A stretch of DNA of 64,000 nt from Vicinamibacterales bacterium (GTDB taxonomy: Bacteria > Acidobacteriota > Vicinamibacteria > Vicinamibacterales > UBA2999). How positions within the stretch are numbered: the stretch's first letter is position 1; each line of letters opens with the position of its first letter. Under the pieces are notes generated by a model. It was given only the letters and a program-made list of their open reading frames with translations, did no database searches and was not told where the DNA came from. Both the position numbers and the translations under genes were made by a program. Positions 1 to 10,350 of the stretch are shown here, piece by piece. Location: positions 434,001 through 498,000 of the forward strand of contig JAWKHS010000003.1 in assembly GCA_041394705.1 (NCBI GenBank), read 5' to 3'.

Positions 1-1
1 C

Positions 2-73
2 GAGCGGGAACTGGCGGGGTTCCTGTGGGCGGCCCTGCAACCGCCCGCTGTCGCCTCGGCTTCGCGAGCCTGA
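2..73 (+). pseudogene. C-terminal tail of an IS110-like transposase (partial)
   Basis: The window opens inside a reading frame that encodes about 23 residues and stops with TGA at 71-73. It contains the stretch RELAGFLWAAL, which resembles the conserved end of IS110/IS902-family transposases (RELxGFxWA). Only the tail is visible, so the call rests on this short motif. It could equally be the chance end of an unrelated gene. Confidence 0.35.
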
Positions 74-1083
74 GATCGGACACGGCGCACGCGCGTCGCG
101 AAGGTGGCGGATGCACATCGGCACGAATCAGAGGATCGGCGGCCTAGTTATGCGTTACGGATCTCGATCCAACGCGCGCTCCTAGATTGCACGTCCTCTC
201 GACGAAGCACTGTCATGCGTGCTTCTGCCCTGGGCCACCAGGGTAATCACCGGATATCAGCGTGACTCGTCGTCGAAGCGTCCGGTGTCGTCCGTCACCT
301 TGGTGACGTGCGTGCGCCCTGCCCGTGGAAGCTGCCGCGGCTATGGACGCTGAAGAACGCGCCCACAGCCGCTTGGAACACGACAGAACCGTTTTCCACA
401 GCTGCCACAGGCCCTTGACAACCGGTCATTCCATATCAGACTAGGGGCGCCCCCGGGAGCTCGTGCGCGTATTTGCAGAGTACCAGCGCGGCACGGTGCG
501 CGACAGGTGGGCAATCAACTGCGCTCGCAGAACAGCGATCCCGCAGTGGCCGTCACGCTCAGTCGCGGCAGCCTCGCCGGGAGCGCTGTCTTCTTTCGCC
601 AGAAACGAGAGCGCTTCGTTCCCCAATCCTTGTGCCACGCGCCTTCCCAGGAAGTAAGGCCGAAATGGATCTGCTGGGTGGCGTGGCAAGGCGCCAGTAA
701 CCAGTGCTGGTGTCAAAACCGGTTCGGTCGCGCGCTTCGCCGCGAGCGATCAGCTCCTTGATGAAAGGGCCGGTCATGATCGTCTTGCAGGCGCCACGAT
801 CGGCGGCGAGGAGAAGCGCGGCGCCTGCCGCGGGATCATCGAGCCACATAGATGGCCGTCTGCTGGTGCGGTAGCTCCACCAGCGACCTGTGGACGGCCA
901 AGACGGCGTCGAAGAAATGGGCAAGCTGTCGACGACCAGGTCTTCGGAACGGCTCGCTGACGCGGGTCGGCACGCGAACCGTGTGGGCTCCAACGCACGC
1001 ATGCGGTCGGGCGTGAGGAACCGGTTGATCACCGCTCCGAATGCCGTGGGCTCCGGCGGGTCGAGTGCTGCCGCCACGACGTT
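74..1083. other. Region without a confident gene
   Basis: No convincing gene was found. Open frames on the minus strand between about 441 and 1077 give partly protein-like stretches in different frames (for example around 700-1077), which could be one decayed gene, but no family could be recognised. The first 370 bases after the transposase tail show no clear promoter, RNA or repeat. Confidence 0.3.
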
Positions 1084-2121
1084 CTATCGACGGGATACGA
1101 GCCTGTGCACAAGGCCTGCAAACGTCAGCGTCCACGCCGCCAACGCCACGAAGATGAACACGCGTGGAATAGCCGTCAGCGATGGCAGATTCAGTGCCTC
1201 GGCCAATCGCCAGGTGCAGGCGGTGTACATGCCGAGCGGGAACACGGCACCCCAATAGAGAGGATCGTAGCGCAGCGGGAACCGCTGAAGTCCGTGTCTC
1301 CAGATGCCCAGAATCACGAGCATCGGAATCCACCAAGTCGCCGTGGCCCAGAAGAGGAGTGTGAATCCCTTTAGAAAGGGCAGCAGCTGAGCCAGCAGCG
1401 CGGAGTGGGGTGCTTCCAGGACGAGGAAGCTTCCGGCTAACGTGGAGATGGCGACCGCGCCCATATTGATCCAGTAGGGTGGGGCCAGGTCGGATGGTTC
1501 GAGGACGAAGAACGTATAGCGATAGAAGATCAGCGAGATGATCCAGATATAGAGCATGCCCGCCCCGAGCCACATCGTCAGGCAGAAGAACAACGCCTCC
1601 TGCACATAGGCGCCGAAACCGGAGGCGAGCTGGGCGCCCAGCACGACGATCGACTGGGGGGCGACGACCGCCACGAGCCAGCCCCCGTTGATTCCCTCGG
1701 CCAGCGTCGGCTTGACGCGGGTCACGGTCAGGGCCGTGAAGATGCCGTAGGTTAACGCTGCCCAGAGGACGATCGCAAGGATCCAGAGGCCAATCGCGAC
1801 ACCTTGACGACCCGTGACGAGCAGAACCTGACTGCCGAGCACGGACGCAGCCGCGACCAGTGTGAAGAATCCGACCGCTCGCCTGTGATCCGAGAGATCG
1901 GCGATGATACGGGCGGGGAACCGGACGATCCGGGCAATCGTGAGCGCTGCGAGAATCGACGCAAACAGCAGGTTGGCCGGCAGCAATGCCTGGCCGAGGG
2001 TGCGGAATCCCACGAGCACGCAGGCGATGGACACGATGCCGGTGGCCATCACCATGGCGAAGTACGCGGGATGAAGGTCGGCGACGGTGGAGGCGCGCGC
2101 TGGCGTCGTGGCGCCAGTCAC
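1084..2121 (-). CDS. TehA/SLAC1-family anion channel or dicarboxylate transporter
   Basis: The 345-residue protein is almost wholly hydrophobic, with about ten membrane segments. It begins with the family signature LHPAYFAMVMATGIVSIA, typical of the tellurite-resistance/dicarboxylate transporter (TDT) family. The GTG at 2121 is preferred because GGAGG lies six bases upstream and the predicted protein then starts just before the first helix; a longer frame up to 2355 would add a low-complexity extension overlapping ric. It lies downstream of ric on the same strand, so co-transcription is likely. Known members are anion channels or efflux carriers. A link to nitrite, sulfite or organic acids is inferred from the nitrogen-oxide context. 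Confidence 0.85.
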   Translation of the reverse strand: MTGATTPARASTVADLHPAYFAMVMATGIVSIACVLVGFRTLGQALLPANLLFASILAALTIARIVRFPARIIADLSDHRRAVGFFTLVAAASVLGSQVLLVTGRQGVAIGLWILAIVLWAALTYGIFTALTVTRVKPTLAEGINGGWLVAVVAPQSIVVLGAQLASGFGAYVQEALFFCLTMWLGAGMLYIWIISLIFYRYTFFVLEPSDLAPPYWINMGAVAISTLAGSFLVLEAPHSALLAQLLPFLKGFTLLFWATATWWIPMLVILGIWRHGLQRFPLRYDPLYWGAVFPLGMYTACTWRLAEALNLPSLTAIPRVFIFVALAAWTLTFAGLVHRLVSRR

Positions 2122-2234
2122 CGTCGGCCTCCGGGTTTTCGCACGACCGCGGCCAGCCGGAACACTCGGACGCGAGCCAGGCGAGCCTGCGCTCGGCGAG
2201 TGTGGGGACACATACGAGCAGATCCTATCCTGCT

Positions 2235-2924
2235 TCAGCCATTGGCCACCGCTCGTGGAAACAGAATGTTGTTCTCCAGATGCACGTGCAGGTGCATGTC
2301 GCGCTCCAACTCCGCCAGGCCGAAGTACAGGCCCCGGAATGTCGGGCATGCCCACTCGGGCGGCGTGTAGTCGGCGGTCAGCTCACGCATCCGCTCGAGT
2401 GCGTGGCCCGCATGTTCGTGTTCCGCCACCATGACGGCGATTGGCTGGCTGATCGAGGAGCCGGAGCGGGTTTCTCCGTTCTTGGCCGCGGCAATGGCGG
2501 GGAAAAGAACTCGATCTTCCTTGGCCATGTGTTCCACGAGTTCGTGCTGCAGCTCGGCCAGGGTGGCCTGCAGCGGATGCAGCGTGTCGGGTAAGTGATC
2601 GCCGTGCCGGCTCACGACCTTCGCCATCATCGCCATGAGCCGGGGCAGTTCCTCGCGCAACGGTTCGTGGAACCGCTCCTGGATGTGCGCGACCAGCTCA
2701 CCGAGCGGCGCCGTCTGCCAGTTCCGGTTGCCTCCCGCCGTCGTGGTCGCCGCTTGCAGCGTGGCCACAAGCTGGTCGACATCGAGTCCCCGCTCGGCGC
2801 ACGCGTCGGCAATGGGACGTCTCCCCCCACAGCAGAAATCGATGCCATGCTCCTGGAACACTCTGATCGTGGCCGGCGCCTCGGTCGCCACATCTGACAC
2901 GCGTGAATCCCTCGTGATGTTCAT
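2235..2924 (-). CDS. ric: Iron-sulfur cluster repair di-iron protein (RIC/YtfE/ScdA)
   Basis: The 229-residue protein has the ScdA_N domain at residues 1-55 with the diagnostic HGIDFCCGG motif. A hemerythrin-like domain follows, with histidines spaced to hold a di-iron centre (HIQERFH, RHGDHL, HELVEHMAKED, EHEHAG, HLHVHLENN). RIC proteins repair Fe-S clusters damaged by nitric oxide or oxidants. The ATG at 2924 is preceded by GGGAG at a good distance. The gene is divergent from a Crp/Fnr regulator, and the palindrome at 3023-3036 sits between them. Neighbouring NnrS and nitrate-reductase-like genes support a role in nitrosative stress. Confidence 0.93.
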   Translation of the reverse strand: MNITRDSRVSDVATEAPATIRVFQEHGIDFCCGGRRPIADACAERGLDVDQLVATLQAATTTAGGNRNWQTAPLGELVAHIQERFHEPLREELPRLMAMMAKVVSRHGDHLPDTLHPLQATLAELQHELVEHMAKEDRVLFPAIAAAKNGETRSGSSISQPIAVMVAEHEHAGHALERMRELTADYTPPEWACPTFRGLYFGLAELERDMHLHVHLENNILFPRAVANG

Positions 2925-3022
2925 CGTTCGATCTCCCGCCGGCCTCCGGCACGACCGCAGCCCACGTGCTCGGCCTCCTGATGGTGTCGACATCAGGCTA
3001 GCAACCGGTGTTGCGATGTTCG

Positions 3023-3036
3023 TTGCGCAAGCGCAA
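3023..3036. promoter_or_regulatory. Crp/Fnr-type operator palindrome TTGCGC-AA-GCGCAA
   Basis: TTGCGCAAGCGCAA is an inverted repeat with the half-site spacing of Crp/Fnr-family boxes (TTGNN-N4-NNCAA). It lies eleven bases before the ATG of the regulator at 3048 and about 100 bp upstream of divergent ric. The same half-sites recur before nnrS at 5152-5165. Binding by the adjacent regulator, with autoregulation, is inferred. Confidence 0.7.
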
Positions 3037-3047
3037 GGTCTCGTACC

Positions 3048-3734
3048 ATGAGCGGGATGGATCCGATGCGCTCCCGCATCTTCGACGGACTTACCGAGAC
3101 CGAGCGCCGCCAATGGCTGGGGACGGCGCGGCAGCGTGATGTCCGGAGAAACGAGTCGGTGGCGCGCCAGGGTGAGCCAGTGCGGGCATTTGCACTGGTC
3201 GAATCCGGACTGCTGAAGCTCTTGCAGCTCACACCGGACGGCCGAGAATTGATCGTCCGCTTCGTGGGACCTGGCGAACCGTTCGGCGGAGTCGCCGTCC
3301 TGGATGCGGCGGTCTATCCGGTCACGGCTCTAGCCCTGGAACCGACGCGCCTGCTGACGTGGCAGGCTGAGGTGTTGCGGCCATTGCTGGATCGCTACCC
3401 GCAGGTTCGGCTGAACATCACACGCGAGATCGCGGCGCACATGACCGACGCGCTGACGCGGGTGCGCGAGCTCGCGACGGAGCGCGTGAGCCAGCGCTTG
3501 GCCCACACGCTGCTGCGACTGATGCGTCAGGCCGGAACGCCGGGACCCGATGGCGTGCTGATCGCCCACCCGCTCACCCGGCAGGAACTCGCCGACCTCA
3601 CGGGCACGACGCTGTATACCGTGAGCCGGACACTCTCGCGCTGGCAGGCGGAGGGCGTTCTGCGGTCGACGCGCCGGCAGTTGCTCGTTCGTGCTCCCAA
3701 ACGGCTCGAGGCGCTCAGTCGCGCCCCGGAATAG
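3048..3734 (+). CDS. Crp/Fnr-family transcriptional regulator
   Basis: The 228-residue protein has a cyclic-nucleotide-binding-like beta-roll (about residues 15-120), a dimerisation helix, and a winged helix with RQELADLTGTTLYTVSRTLSRWQ as recognition region (about 170-195). It lacks the N-terminal cysteine cluster of Fnr, so oxygen sensing by an Fe-S cluster is unlikely. Heme-based NO sensing as in DNR/NnrR is a plausible alternative. The ATG at 3048 was used; in-frame ATGs at 3057 and 3066 are also possible, as no strong ribosome site is visible. Genomic position and the repeated operator suggest control of ric and nnrS. Confidence 0.9.
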   Translation: MSGMDPMRSRIFDGLTETERRQWLGTARQRDVRRNESVARQGEPVRAFALVESGLLKLLQLTPDGRELIVRFVGPGEPFGGVAVLDAAVYPVTALALEPTRLLTWQAEVLRPLLDRYPQVRLNITREIAAHMTDALTRVRELATERVSQRLAHTLLRLMRQAGTPGPDGVLIAHPLTRQELADLTGTTLYTVSRTLSRWQAEGVLRSTRRQLLVRAPKRLEALSRAPE

Positions 3735-3797
3735 TTGGTGCTGGCTGTCCGCGCGGTCTGGTAGCTTCGGCTTCCATGTCCCGATTGCGAAGGACTC

Positions 3798-5117
3798 TCA
3801 CGACGCAACACTCACCAGCGGGTCGTCGAGCCCGGGGTGCGACAGCCACAGCGTCCGGTACAGGTTGATCGCGAAGATGCCGAGGGCCGCCAGCTCTATC
3901 CCTCCTGAGAGAGGTAGTACGAACCACGCCCATTCTGCGTACTGCTCGTACGCGAGGATCTCGCTGGAGACGCGCAGAACGCAGCCGAGCATCAGGAGTG
4001 TCAGCCCCAGTCCCATAAAGCTGGGGCTCCACAGCGGTCGGTGAGCGGCAAAGCCAGGTAGCATCCGTTGACCAACAGCCAGCACCATCGCCGCGACGAA
4101 TCCGACCGTGAAGGCGTGCCGCGAGGCGCCCCAGAGCCCACCAGCGACGTCCCAGTGGGCCGCGGCGGCCCCCAGCCCGGCGGCCACGAGGAGCCAGGCG
4201 TAGGCAAGCCGCACGAAGGTTGGAAACCGGACATGCACGCCGCGGATCCTGGCTTCGGCAATCGGTCGCTCGAACAGGCGAAGTCCGATGACGGCCAGTA
4301 CTGCGGCACCCACCGCGAGGGTGGTACCCAGACCCAGGAACCCGGCGAAGACGCTCACGATGCCCACGACATTGGCAGCGACGGCGCCGAAGAGTGCCCA
4401 CACTCGCAGCGGTGGAAGACCGAGCAGCACGGGCATCCAGCGTGCCGTGAAGCCCCAGATGAAGGGCGCGAGGATGCCCCACGTGAGTAACACGAGCACG
4501 CGTTGGTTGAAGACGTGCGACACGCTCGGATCCCCAGCGTGCCTGGCCAGCTCTACCGCTATGCCGACGTTCAGCAGAAGAGTCGTCAGCCATGCCACCA
4601 CCCCGGTGATCACCACCACGAGCCAGGCGCGCGGCGACGGCACCCCGGCGGTTGGCGCGGCGGGCCGGTGGCTGGACACGACGTGGAGGAAGAGCACGAA
4701 GGCGGCCAGCTCGGCGACAGCTGACAGCGGGAAGAGCACCCGCCACTGCCATTCGTACACGTTCGTGGTCCATCGCAACGCCACCCCGGCTGTCCAGAGC
4801 GCCCACGTCGCCCACCCGACCTGGAGCGCGCGTGCACGAAGGTTGGTCGACGGCACCGAATAGATGCCAATACCCAGCATGAAGCTGCCGACCCAGCCGA
4901 AGACCAGCGCGTGCCCGTGCGCCTGAGTCCAGGCCGGCGAGATGAGCGCCACGCTCTCCCGCCCGCTGATCTGCAGCAGGTTCACCACGCCCAGAAGGGT
5001 CCCCGGTCCAATCATGAACATCAAGCCTGACGCCAGGAAGGCGCGCAGCAACGTGGCGCGTGCGTTGTCGCGCGCCGCGGCAACGGCGAACGTGTGGGAC
5101 GCAACAGCCGTGCTCAT
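3798..5117 (-). CDS. nnrS: NnrS family heme-copper membrane protein
   Basis: The 439-residue protein has about twelve predicted membrane helices. It carries NnrS-type features such as FLASGLMFMIGPGTLLG near the N-terminus, AWTQAHGHALVFGWVGSFMLG with conserved histidines, and a later SRHAFTVGFVAAMVLAVGQRM segment. NnrS proteins are heme- and copper-containing and protect against nitrosative stress during denitrification. The ATG at 5117 was chosen because the operator-like palindrome at 5152-5165 lies 35-48 bp upstream, which leaves no room for a longer N-terminus. The gene is transcribed separately from the upstream redox operon. Confidence 0.92.
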   Translation of the reverse strand: MSTAVASHTFAVAAARDNARATLLRAFLASGLMFMIGPGTLLGVVNLLQISGRESVALISPAWTQAHGHALVFGWVGSFMLGIGIYSVPSTNLRARALQVGWATWALWTAGVALRWTTNVYEWQWRVLFPLSAVAELAAFVLFLHVVSSHRPAAPTAGVPSPRAWLVVVITGVVAWLTTLLLNVGIAVELARHAGDPSVSHVFNQRVLVLLTWGILAPFIWGFTARWMPVLLGLPPLRVWALFGAVAANVVGIVSVFAGFLGLGTTLAVGAAVLAVIGLRLFERPIAEARIRGVHVRFPTFVRLAYAWLLVAAGLGAAAAHWDVAGGLWGASRHAFTVGFVAAMVLAVGQRMLPGFAAHRPLWSPSFMGLGLTLLMLGCVLRVSSEILAYEQYAEWAWFVLPLSGGIELAALGIFAINLYRTLWLSHPGLDDPLVSVAS

Positions 5118-5151
5118 GGCGCCAGTGTAGGGCGCTCGGGGCCTTGGAACC

Positions 5152-5165
5152 TTGCGCTGGCGCAA
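5152..5165. promoter_or_regulatory. Crp/Fnr-type operator palindrome TTGCGC-TG-GCGCAA
   Basis: The half-sites match the palindrome at 3023-3036 exactly; only the two central bases differ. It lies 35-48 bp upstream of the nnrS ATG, a position compatible with activation by a Crp/Fnr-type factor. The sequence identity is seen directly; the regulatory link is inferred. Confidence 0.7.
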
Positions 5166-5456
5166 AGGACGGTGTCATGTGAACTGTAGACGAGGGTGAC
5201 CCGGCGGACGCGCGCTCGAGAGCAATCACCCCGACTCACTCCCCGATAGAGGGTCTGCAGCTCGGTGAGGTGCTTACGGAGGGCCGTCGGATTGGCGGTC
5301 GTTCGGATCATGGTTTCAGCGAACCCCTCGGCCTGCTGAGCGACCGCCGTCGCCGCGTCGAGCAATTCCTGCAGCTGCTAGTCACGGTTGACATGAAGGC
5401 CCGCAGGCGGCCAGCTCAGCCTCGAGTATCGAGCGGCATGTGCTCACCCGGGTCGC
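5166..5456. other. Gap between nnrS promoter and redox operon
   Basis: A short minus-strand frame (about 5230-5365) encodes a protein-like stretch beginning LLDAATAVAQQAEGFAETM. It lacks a good start codon and could be the remnant of a small gene. Nothing else was recognised. Confidence 0.3.
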
Positions 5457-5681
5457 CTACTCGAAGCGATACAGATACCGCAGGAGCCCGGCGTTGAGCA
5501 GGAAGCACAGCGCGCTGGCCCCGAGCGCCGGCAGGACGATCGATCGCTCCCCGCCAAGATACGCATTCATACTGGCGGTCAGCAGCCACAATTGCAGCAC
5601 GACCAGAATCAAGACGAACACCAGCATGCCCGTGACGATGGTCGTCCTTTGACTGCGAATCAGTGACCGTGGCCGGGTCAT
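5457..5681 (-). CDS. Small membrane protein at the end of the redox operon
   Basis: The 74-residue protein has two predicted membrane helices (about residues 16-36 and 48-68) and a positively charged N-terminus (MTRPRSLIRSQR). Its ATG overlaps the stop region of the Rieske gene, which indicates translational coupling and a role in the same complex. The pattern resembles small proteins of the DUF6755 type, recalled from memory only. It may anchor or assemble the membrane redox complex encoded upstream. Confidence 0.7.
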   Translation of the reverse strand: MTRPRSLIRSQRTTIVTGMLVFVLILVVLQLWLLTASMNAYLGGERSIVLPALGASALCFLLNAGLLRYLYRFE

Positions 5682-6240
5682 GATGACGGTTCCTCCACGC
5701 CGGTCGCATAGACTGATCCGTCCCGCATTTCGAGTGCGACGCGGGGCAACGGCCGCTGTGGTGGTCCCGCCACCGGCCGTCCCGTGGACAGGTCGAACCA
5801 GCCGTTGTGACATGGGCAATGCAATCGCCCCAGCGCGACCATCGGCACGACCGGACACGCGAGATGCGTGCACTGCTGGTCGTACGCGACGAACGATGTG
5901 GCGCCGGTGCGCACGAGCAGACGGGGCGGGCTTCCTGCTGGGTACTGGAATGTCTTGGCGCCGCCCACTGGCAGTTCCTCGATGGCTGCGATCGCCACGG
6001 CCGGTGACCGTCCAGTCGGCCGTTCGAGGAGGCTCTTGACGAGCAGCCACACGTGCCCGGCGACAAAGGCCCCGCTCGTGAGGACCATGAACTTCACGAG
6101 CTCGCGCCTTGATACGAACTCGTCTTGTCCCGCATCGATGGGAAAATCACGGCGCCACTTCGGCTGCGCGTCCGTGGCGCCTCGATCGGGAGGCACCACT
6201 GGGCGGTCCGAGTCCGTCACCAGGCCGGGATTTCGCGAGA

Positions 6241-6244
<4 letters not shown>
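5678..6244 (-). CDS. Rieske [2Fe-2S] protein, membrane-anchored
   Basis: The 188-residue protein has one membrane helix at about residues 50-70 (VKFMVLTSGAFVAGHVWLL) after a cytoplasmic stretch. A Rieske domain follows, with both cluster motifs: CTHLACP and CPCHNGWFD. The preceding SRRELVKF could be a variant Tat motif, as in Rieske proteins of bc1 complexes. It overlaps the Fe-S subunit by four bases at its start. Rieske proteins normally pass electrons from quinol to cytochromes. Here there is no cytochrome bc1 partner, so it probably belongs to the molybdoenzyme complex. Confidence 0.92.
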
Positions 6245-6885
<641 letters not shown>

Positions 6886-6900
6886 GAACGGTCCTCTCTC

Positions 6901-9179
6901 CTACTGCTGGGGTTCGAGCGCACCCGCGCATCGGGCGCGCCGTCGACCTTGCGCAGCCGCACGGCGCAGACCTGAACTCCGGGATCTTTGAGATGGATCC
7001 TGCGCCGCGATCGTCAGCTGGTTGGCGCTCTTGCGGCCAGCCCAATGGTACGGGATGAACACTGTGTCCGGCCTGATCGTGCGGACGACCGAGGCCCGAG
7101 CGTGCAGTCGCCGCGCCGGCTCTCGACCAGCACCCAATCGTCCTCGCCGATGCCCAGCGCGTCTGCCAGGCGAGGATGCAGCTCGAGGCGAGGCTCCGGA
7201 TAGTGATCGACGAGCGGGCCGATCCGGCGCGTCTGGTTGCCGGACAGGAATTGACTGACGACCCGGCCCGTCGTCAGGATGACCGGGTACTCCTCGTCCA
7301 CGTCTTCGGCCGGTCCCTGATAGGGCGTCGGAAGGAAGCGGGCCTTGCCGTCCGGAAAGTAGAACGGACCCGCGCCACGAGCCACTGGATTCCACGATCC
7401 GGCTTCGAACAACCGGACGGTACCCTGCGGCCCTGGCAGAGCAGCCCCGGCCGGCACCTCGGACGGGCAGGGCCAAAACACCCCGTATTCGTGATCGATA
7501 CGGTCGTAGGTGATCCCGGAGTAGTCGATGACGGTACCTCGTGACGCGACGCGCAGTTCCTCGAAGATCTCGGCCGGGTGTGAGAACGTGAGCCCGCGTT
7601 CGCGGCCGAGCGCGCGTGCGAGGTCCTGGATGATGCGCCAGTCGGCTCGCGCATCACCGGGCGGATCGACCGCCTTGTTGATGCGAATCACGCGGCCTTC
7701 GATCTGCGTGACGGTGCCTTCGTCTTCCTCGTGGAGTGAACCGGGCAGCACGACGTTCGCGTAGCGCGCGCTCTCACTCAGGAAGAAGTCGATCGCCACG
7801 TAGAAGTCGAGTTTGTCGAGGGCCTGTCGCACGAAGTTGTTGTCCGGCAGCGAGACGACGGGGTTGAAGCAGACGCTCAGCAGACCCTTGATCTCGCCTC
7901 GATCGATCTTGCGGATGATCTCGTAGGCATCCACGCCTGGCTGGGGGAGATCCTCGGCCGGCATGTCCCAGATCGCCGCGATCTCGGCGCGATGCTGCGG
8001 GTTGCCGAGGTCGCGGCCTCCGGGCAGCTGATCACACTTCTGGCCATGTTCACGGCCGCCCTGACCGTTGCCCTGACCCGTGATCGTGGCGTAACCACAA
8101 CCTGGCCGGCCGATGCGGCCCGAGGCGAGCACGATGTTGATGGCGCTCAACACGTTGGCCACGCCATGACTGTGATGTTCGAGGCCGCGGGCGTGCAGGA
8201 GGAAGCTGGTGCGAGCCGTGCCCCACCACTCAGCGGCCTGCCGGATGCGCGCCTCTGCAATGCCGGTCACCTCGGCCGTGCGGCGTGGTGTCCAGGTCGC
8301 CACTTCTGCAGCGACCGCCTCGAATCCCACGGTGCGAGCGTCGATGAAGGCGCGGTCGACCCAGTCGCACTCGATCATCAGGTGGAGCAATCCGTTGAAC
8401 AGGGCGGTGTCGCGTCCAGGCTTCACGGGGAGGAACAGGTCGCAGGTGCGCGCGAGCGGCGTGATGCGCGGGTCTACGACCATCACCTTGGCGCCGCGTT
8501 CGCGAGCTTGCCAGATGTAGTTCGTCGTGATCGGCGCACATTCCGCGACGTTCGCGCCGGCGACGAGGACGACGTCCGCGTCGAGAATGTCACTCCACGG
8601 ATTCGCCGCCCGGTCGATGCCGAAGGCCTTCTTGTTGCCGGCGGCGGCGCTCACCATGCAGAGCCGGCCGTTGTAGTCGATATTGGCGGTCCGGAGGCAC
8701 ATGTGGGCGAACTTGCCCATCAGGTACGTCTTCTCCGTGGTCAAACTCGCGCCCGAGAGCACGGCGAAGGCGTCTCGGCCATGTTGGCGCTGGATCCGAT
8801 CGATGGCATCGGCCGTCCGGCGGATCGCCGACTCGTAGTCCAACCTCTGAAACCCGGACGATGTGGCCGGCGCGGCCTCGAGGGCGTGCAGCAGGCGGTC
8901 GGGATGCGCCTGCTGGAGGTAGCGCTTGACGCCCTTGGGGCAGAGCATGCCGCCATTGAACGGGAAGTCGTACCAGGGCTCGATGCCGATAATCGTGTTG
9001 TCCTTCACCTTGAGCTGCATGCCGCACTGCTGGCCGCAGAAGCAGCAATGCGTCCTGACGTATCGATCGGGCTCGACGCCCGACTCGGTCCGAACGTCAC
9101 GTGCATAGGCGGTGTGCGGCCCGTACGTGCGGATGGTCTCGATGTCGAGAGGAGGCGCAGGTGGTCTCGTCGTACTCAT
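6901..9179 (-). CDS. Molybdopterin oxidoreductase, nitrate-reductase-like catalytic subunit (3' end frameshifted)
   Basis: The N-terminal 4Fe-4S motif CCFCGQQCGMQ with a later LCPKG cysteine, followed by bis-MGD-binding segments, marks the DMSO-reductase superfamily; the closest match by eye is the assimilatory nitrate reductase (NarB/NasC) branch. The start at 9179 overlaps the cytochrome b stop (ATGA). The frame beginning there ends at 7014, but homology continues in other frames: FIPYHWAGRKSANQLTI at about 7050, then ISKIPEF near 6985 and a last segment to a stop at 6901. At least three one-base deletions (about 7100, 6990 and 6975) explain this. They may be sequencing errors or recent mutations. 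Without repair, the C-terminal molybdopterin-binding domain would be lost. Confidence 0.88.
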
Positions 9180-10333
9180 GGATGGAAGTTCCCCGCATCG
9201 TCGGGACCCAGCGGCCCCTCACCGAGCCCGCCGTTGGCATAGCGCGGTGTCGGCGGCATCGGTCCGGTCGCTTCGAGCGCGCCGCCGCCACGGCGCCCCT
9301 GCCACGCGAGGGTCTGTGCCATGCCGTACGACGCGCGGCGGCACGGCGGGCAGATCCACTGATAGTGCTCGGCTGGACTTCCCGGCATCTCGTACCGGTA
9401 TCCGAGCCGGCGCTCGACCTCGATCAGATCCTCCACGTGCATTCTCGAGCTGAAGGCATGACCACAGCGACGACACTGAGCGGGCTCTCCGGAACGCCCC
9501 AGGTCCTGATAGAAGCTGACGCCGAGCTGAGCCGGCCGCTGCACGATGTGGAAGAACTTGCCGAAGGGCAACCACAGGAATGTGCCGATGACGGTGATCG
9601 CGTGCAGGATGGCGATGAACGTGTAGGCGTAGCCACTCATCCACGTGTAGCTGGCCGTCAGCATGAGGCCGGTGACACTCACCGCGAAGAGCAGAACCAG
9701 TGGCAGGACGTCTTCCGCGAACCGCTGCACGGCGGCCGCGCCCTCGTCCCGCATCCGTCGCCGCATGGCCAACATCACGCCGGCGATCACGAGGAACGAG
9801 GACCATACGAGGCCGTGGAAGATGACGAACGCCACCGCGGAGTCGTGCGGGAAGCGGAGGGTTGGGAAGCCGAAGACGACGACTTCGTACAGCGACAGAT
9901 CGGACGGGACCGGTCGGAAGTACAGCCAGCCGAACACGAGCGGGAACGTGATGGCCACCGCGAGCAGGCAGCCCCACATGATCAGGAAGTGCGTGAGGCC
10001 CCGCAGCCGGTCGCGCCGGAAGATGAAACGGTTCGCGGCAAAGTCGCTCGCCAGACGGCGAAGCCAGAGGCCAACATTCCGGCCGCGGTTGCCGCGCCCG
10101 GTGAACGCCTGCCATCCGCGCCGCCAGTACAGGTGCGTTGGGGGGCGCTGGAGCCACATCATGTAGCGGTAGGTGAGGCCGAAGACGGCAAACAGGACCG
10201 CAAACGTATAGGCGATGAGCGCCGCGTCGAAGTGCGCGAAGTTGCGCGAGCCCACGACGATGAGGATGGCAAGGAGCGCGGTCGTGCCGGCACCCGAGGC
10301 AGCGGCCCTGACGGACTCATCCGACGGTTTCAT
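9176..10333 (-). CDS. Membrane cytochrome b-type subunit with C-terminal CxxC pairs
   Basis: The protein of about 385 residues has six to seven membrane helices. Several conserved histidines (LTHFLIMWG, FHGLVW, ILHAITVIG, KFFHIVQRP) fit heme b ligation as in NarI/HdrE-type quinol-interacting subunits. A soluble tail (from about residue 285) carries CRRCGHAF and CPPC, suggesting a zinc-ribbon or rubredoxin-like site, followed by a Gly/Pro-rich end. The ATG at 10333 lies ten bases after GGAGG; a GTG six bases earlier is possible. It is the first gene of the operon and would deliver quinol electrons to the Fe-S and molybdenum subunits. Confidence 0.82.
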   Translation of the reverse strand: MKPSDESVRAAASGAGTTALLAILIVVGSRNFAHFDAALIAYTFAVLFAVFGLTYRYMMWLQRPPTHLYWRRGWQAFTGRGNRGRNVGLWLRRLASDFAANRFIFRRDRLRGLTHFLIMWGCLLAVAITFPLVFGWLYFRPVPSDLSLYEVVVFGFPTLRFPHDSAVAFVIFHGLVWSSFLVIAGVMLAMRRRMRDEGAAAVQRFAEDVLPLVLLFAVSVTGLMLTASYTWMSGYAYTFIAILHAITVIGTFLWLPFGKFFHIVQRPAQLGVSFYQDLGRSGEPAQCRRCGHAFSSRMHVEDLIEVERRLGYRYEMPGSPAEHYQWICPPCRRASYGMAQTLAWQGRRGGGALEATGPMPPTPRYANGGLGEGPLGPDDAGNFHP

Positions 10334-10350
10334 GATCACATCACCTCCAT

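Noticed and set aside
559..1077. Minus-strand frame of 172 codons near the left edge
   Set aside because: Some stretches look protein-like, but no family, ribosome site or conserved motif was recognised; listed only as an unassigned region.
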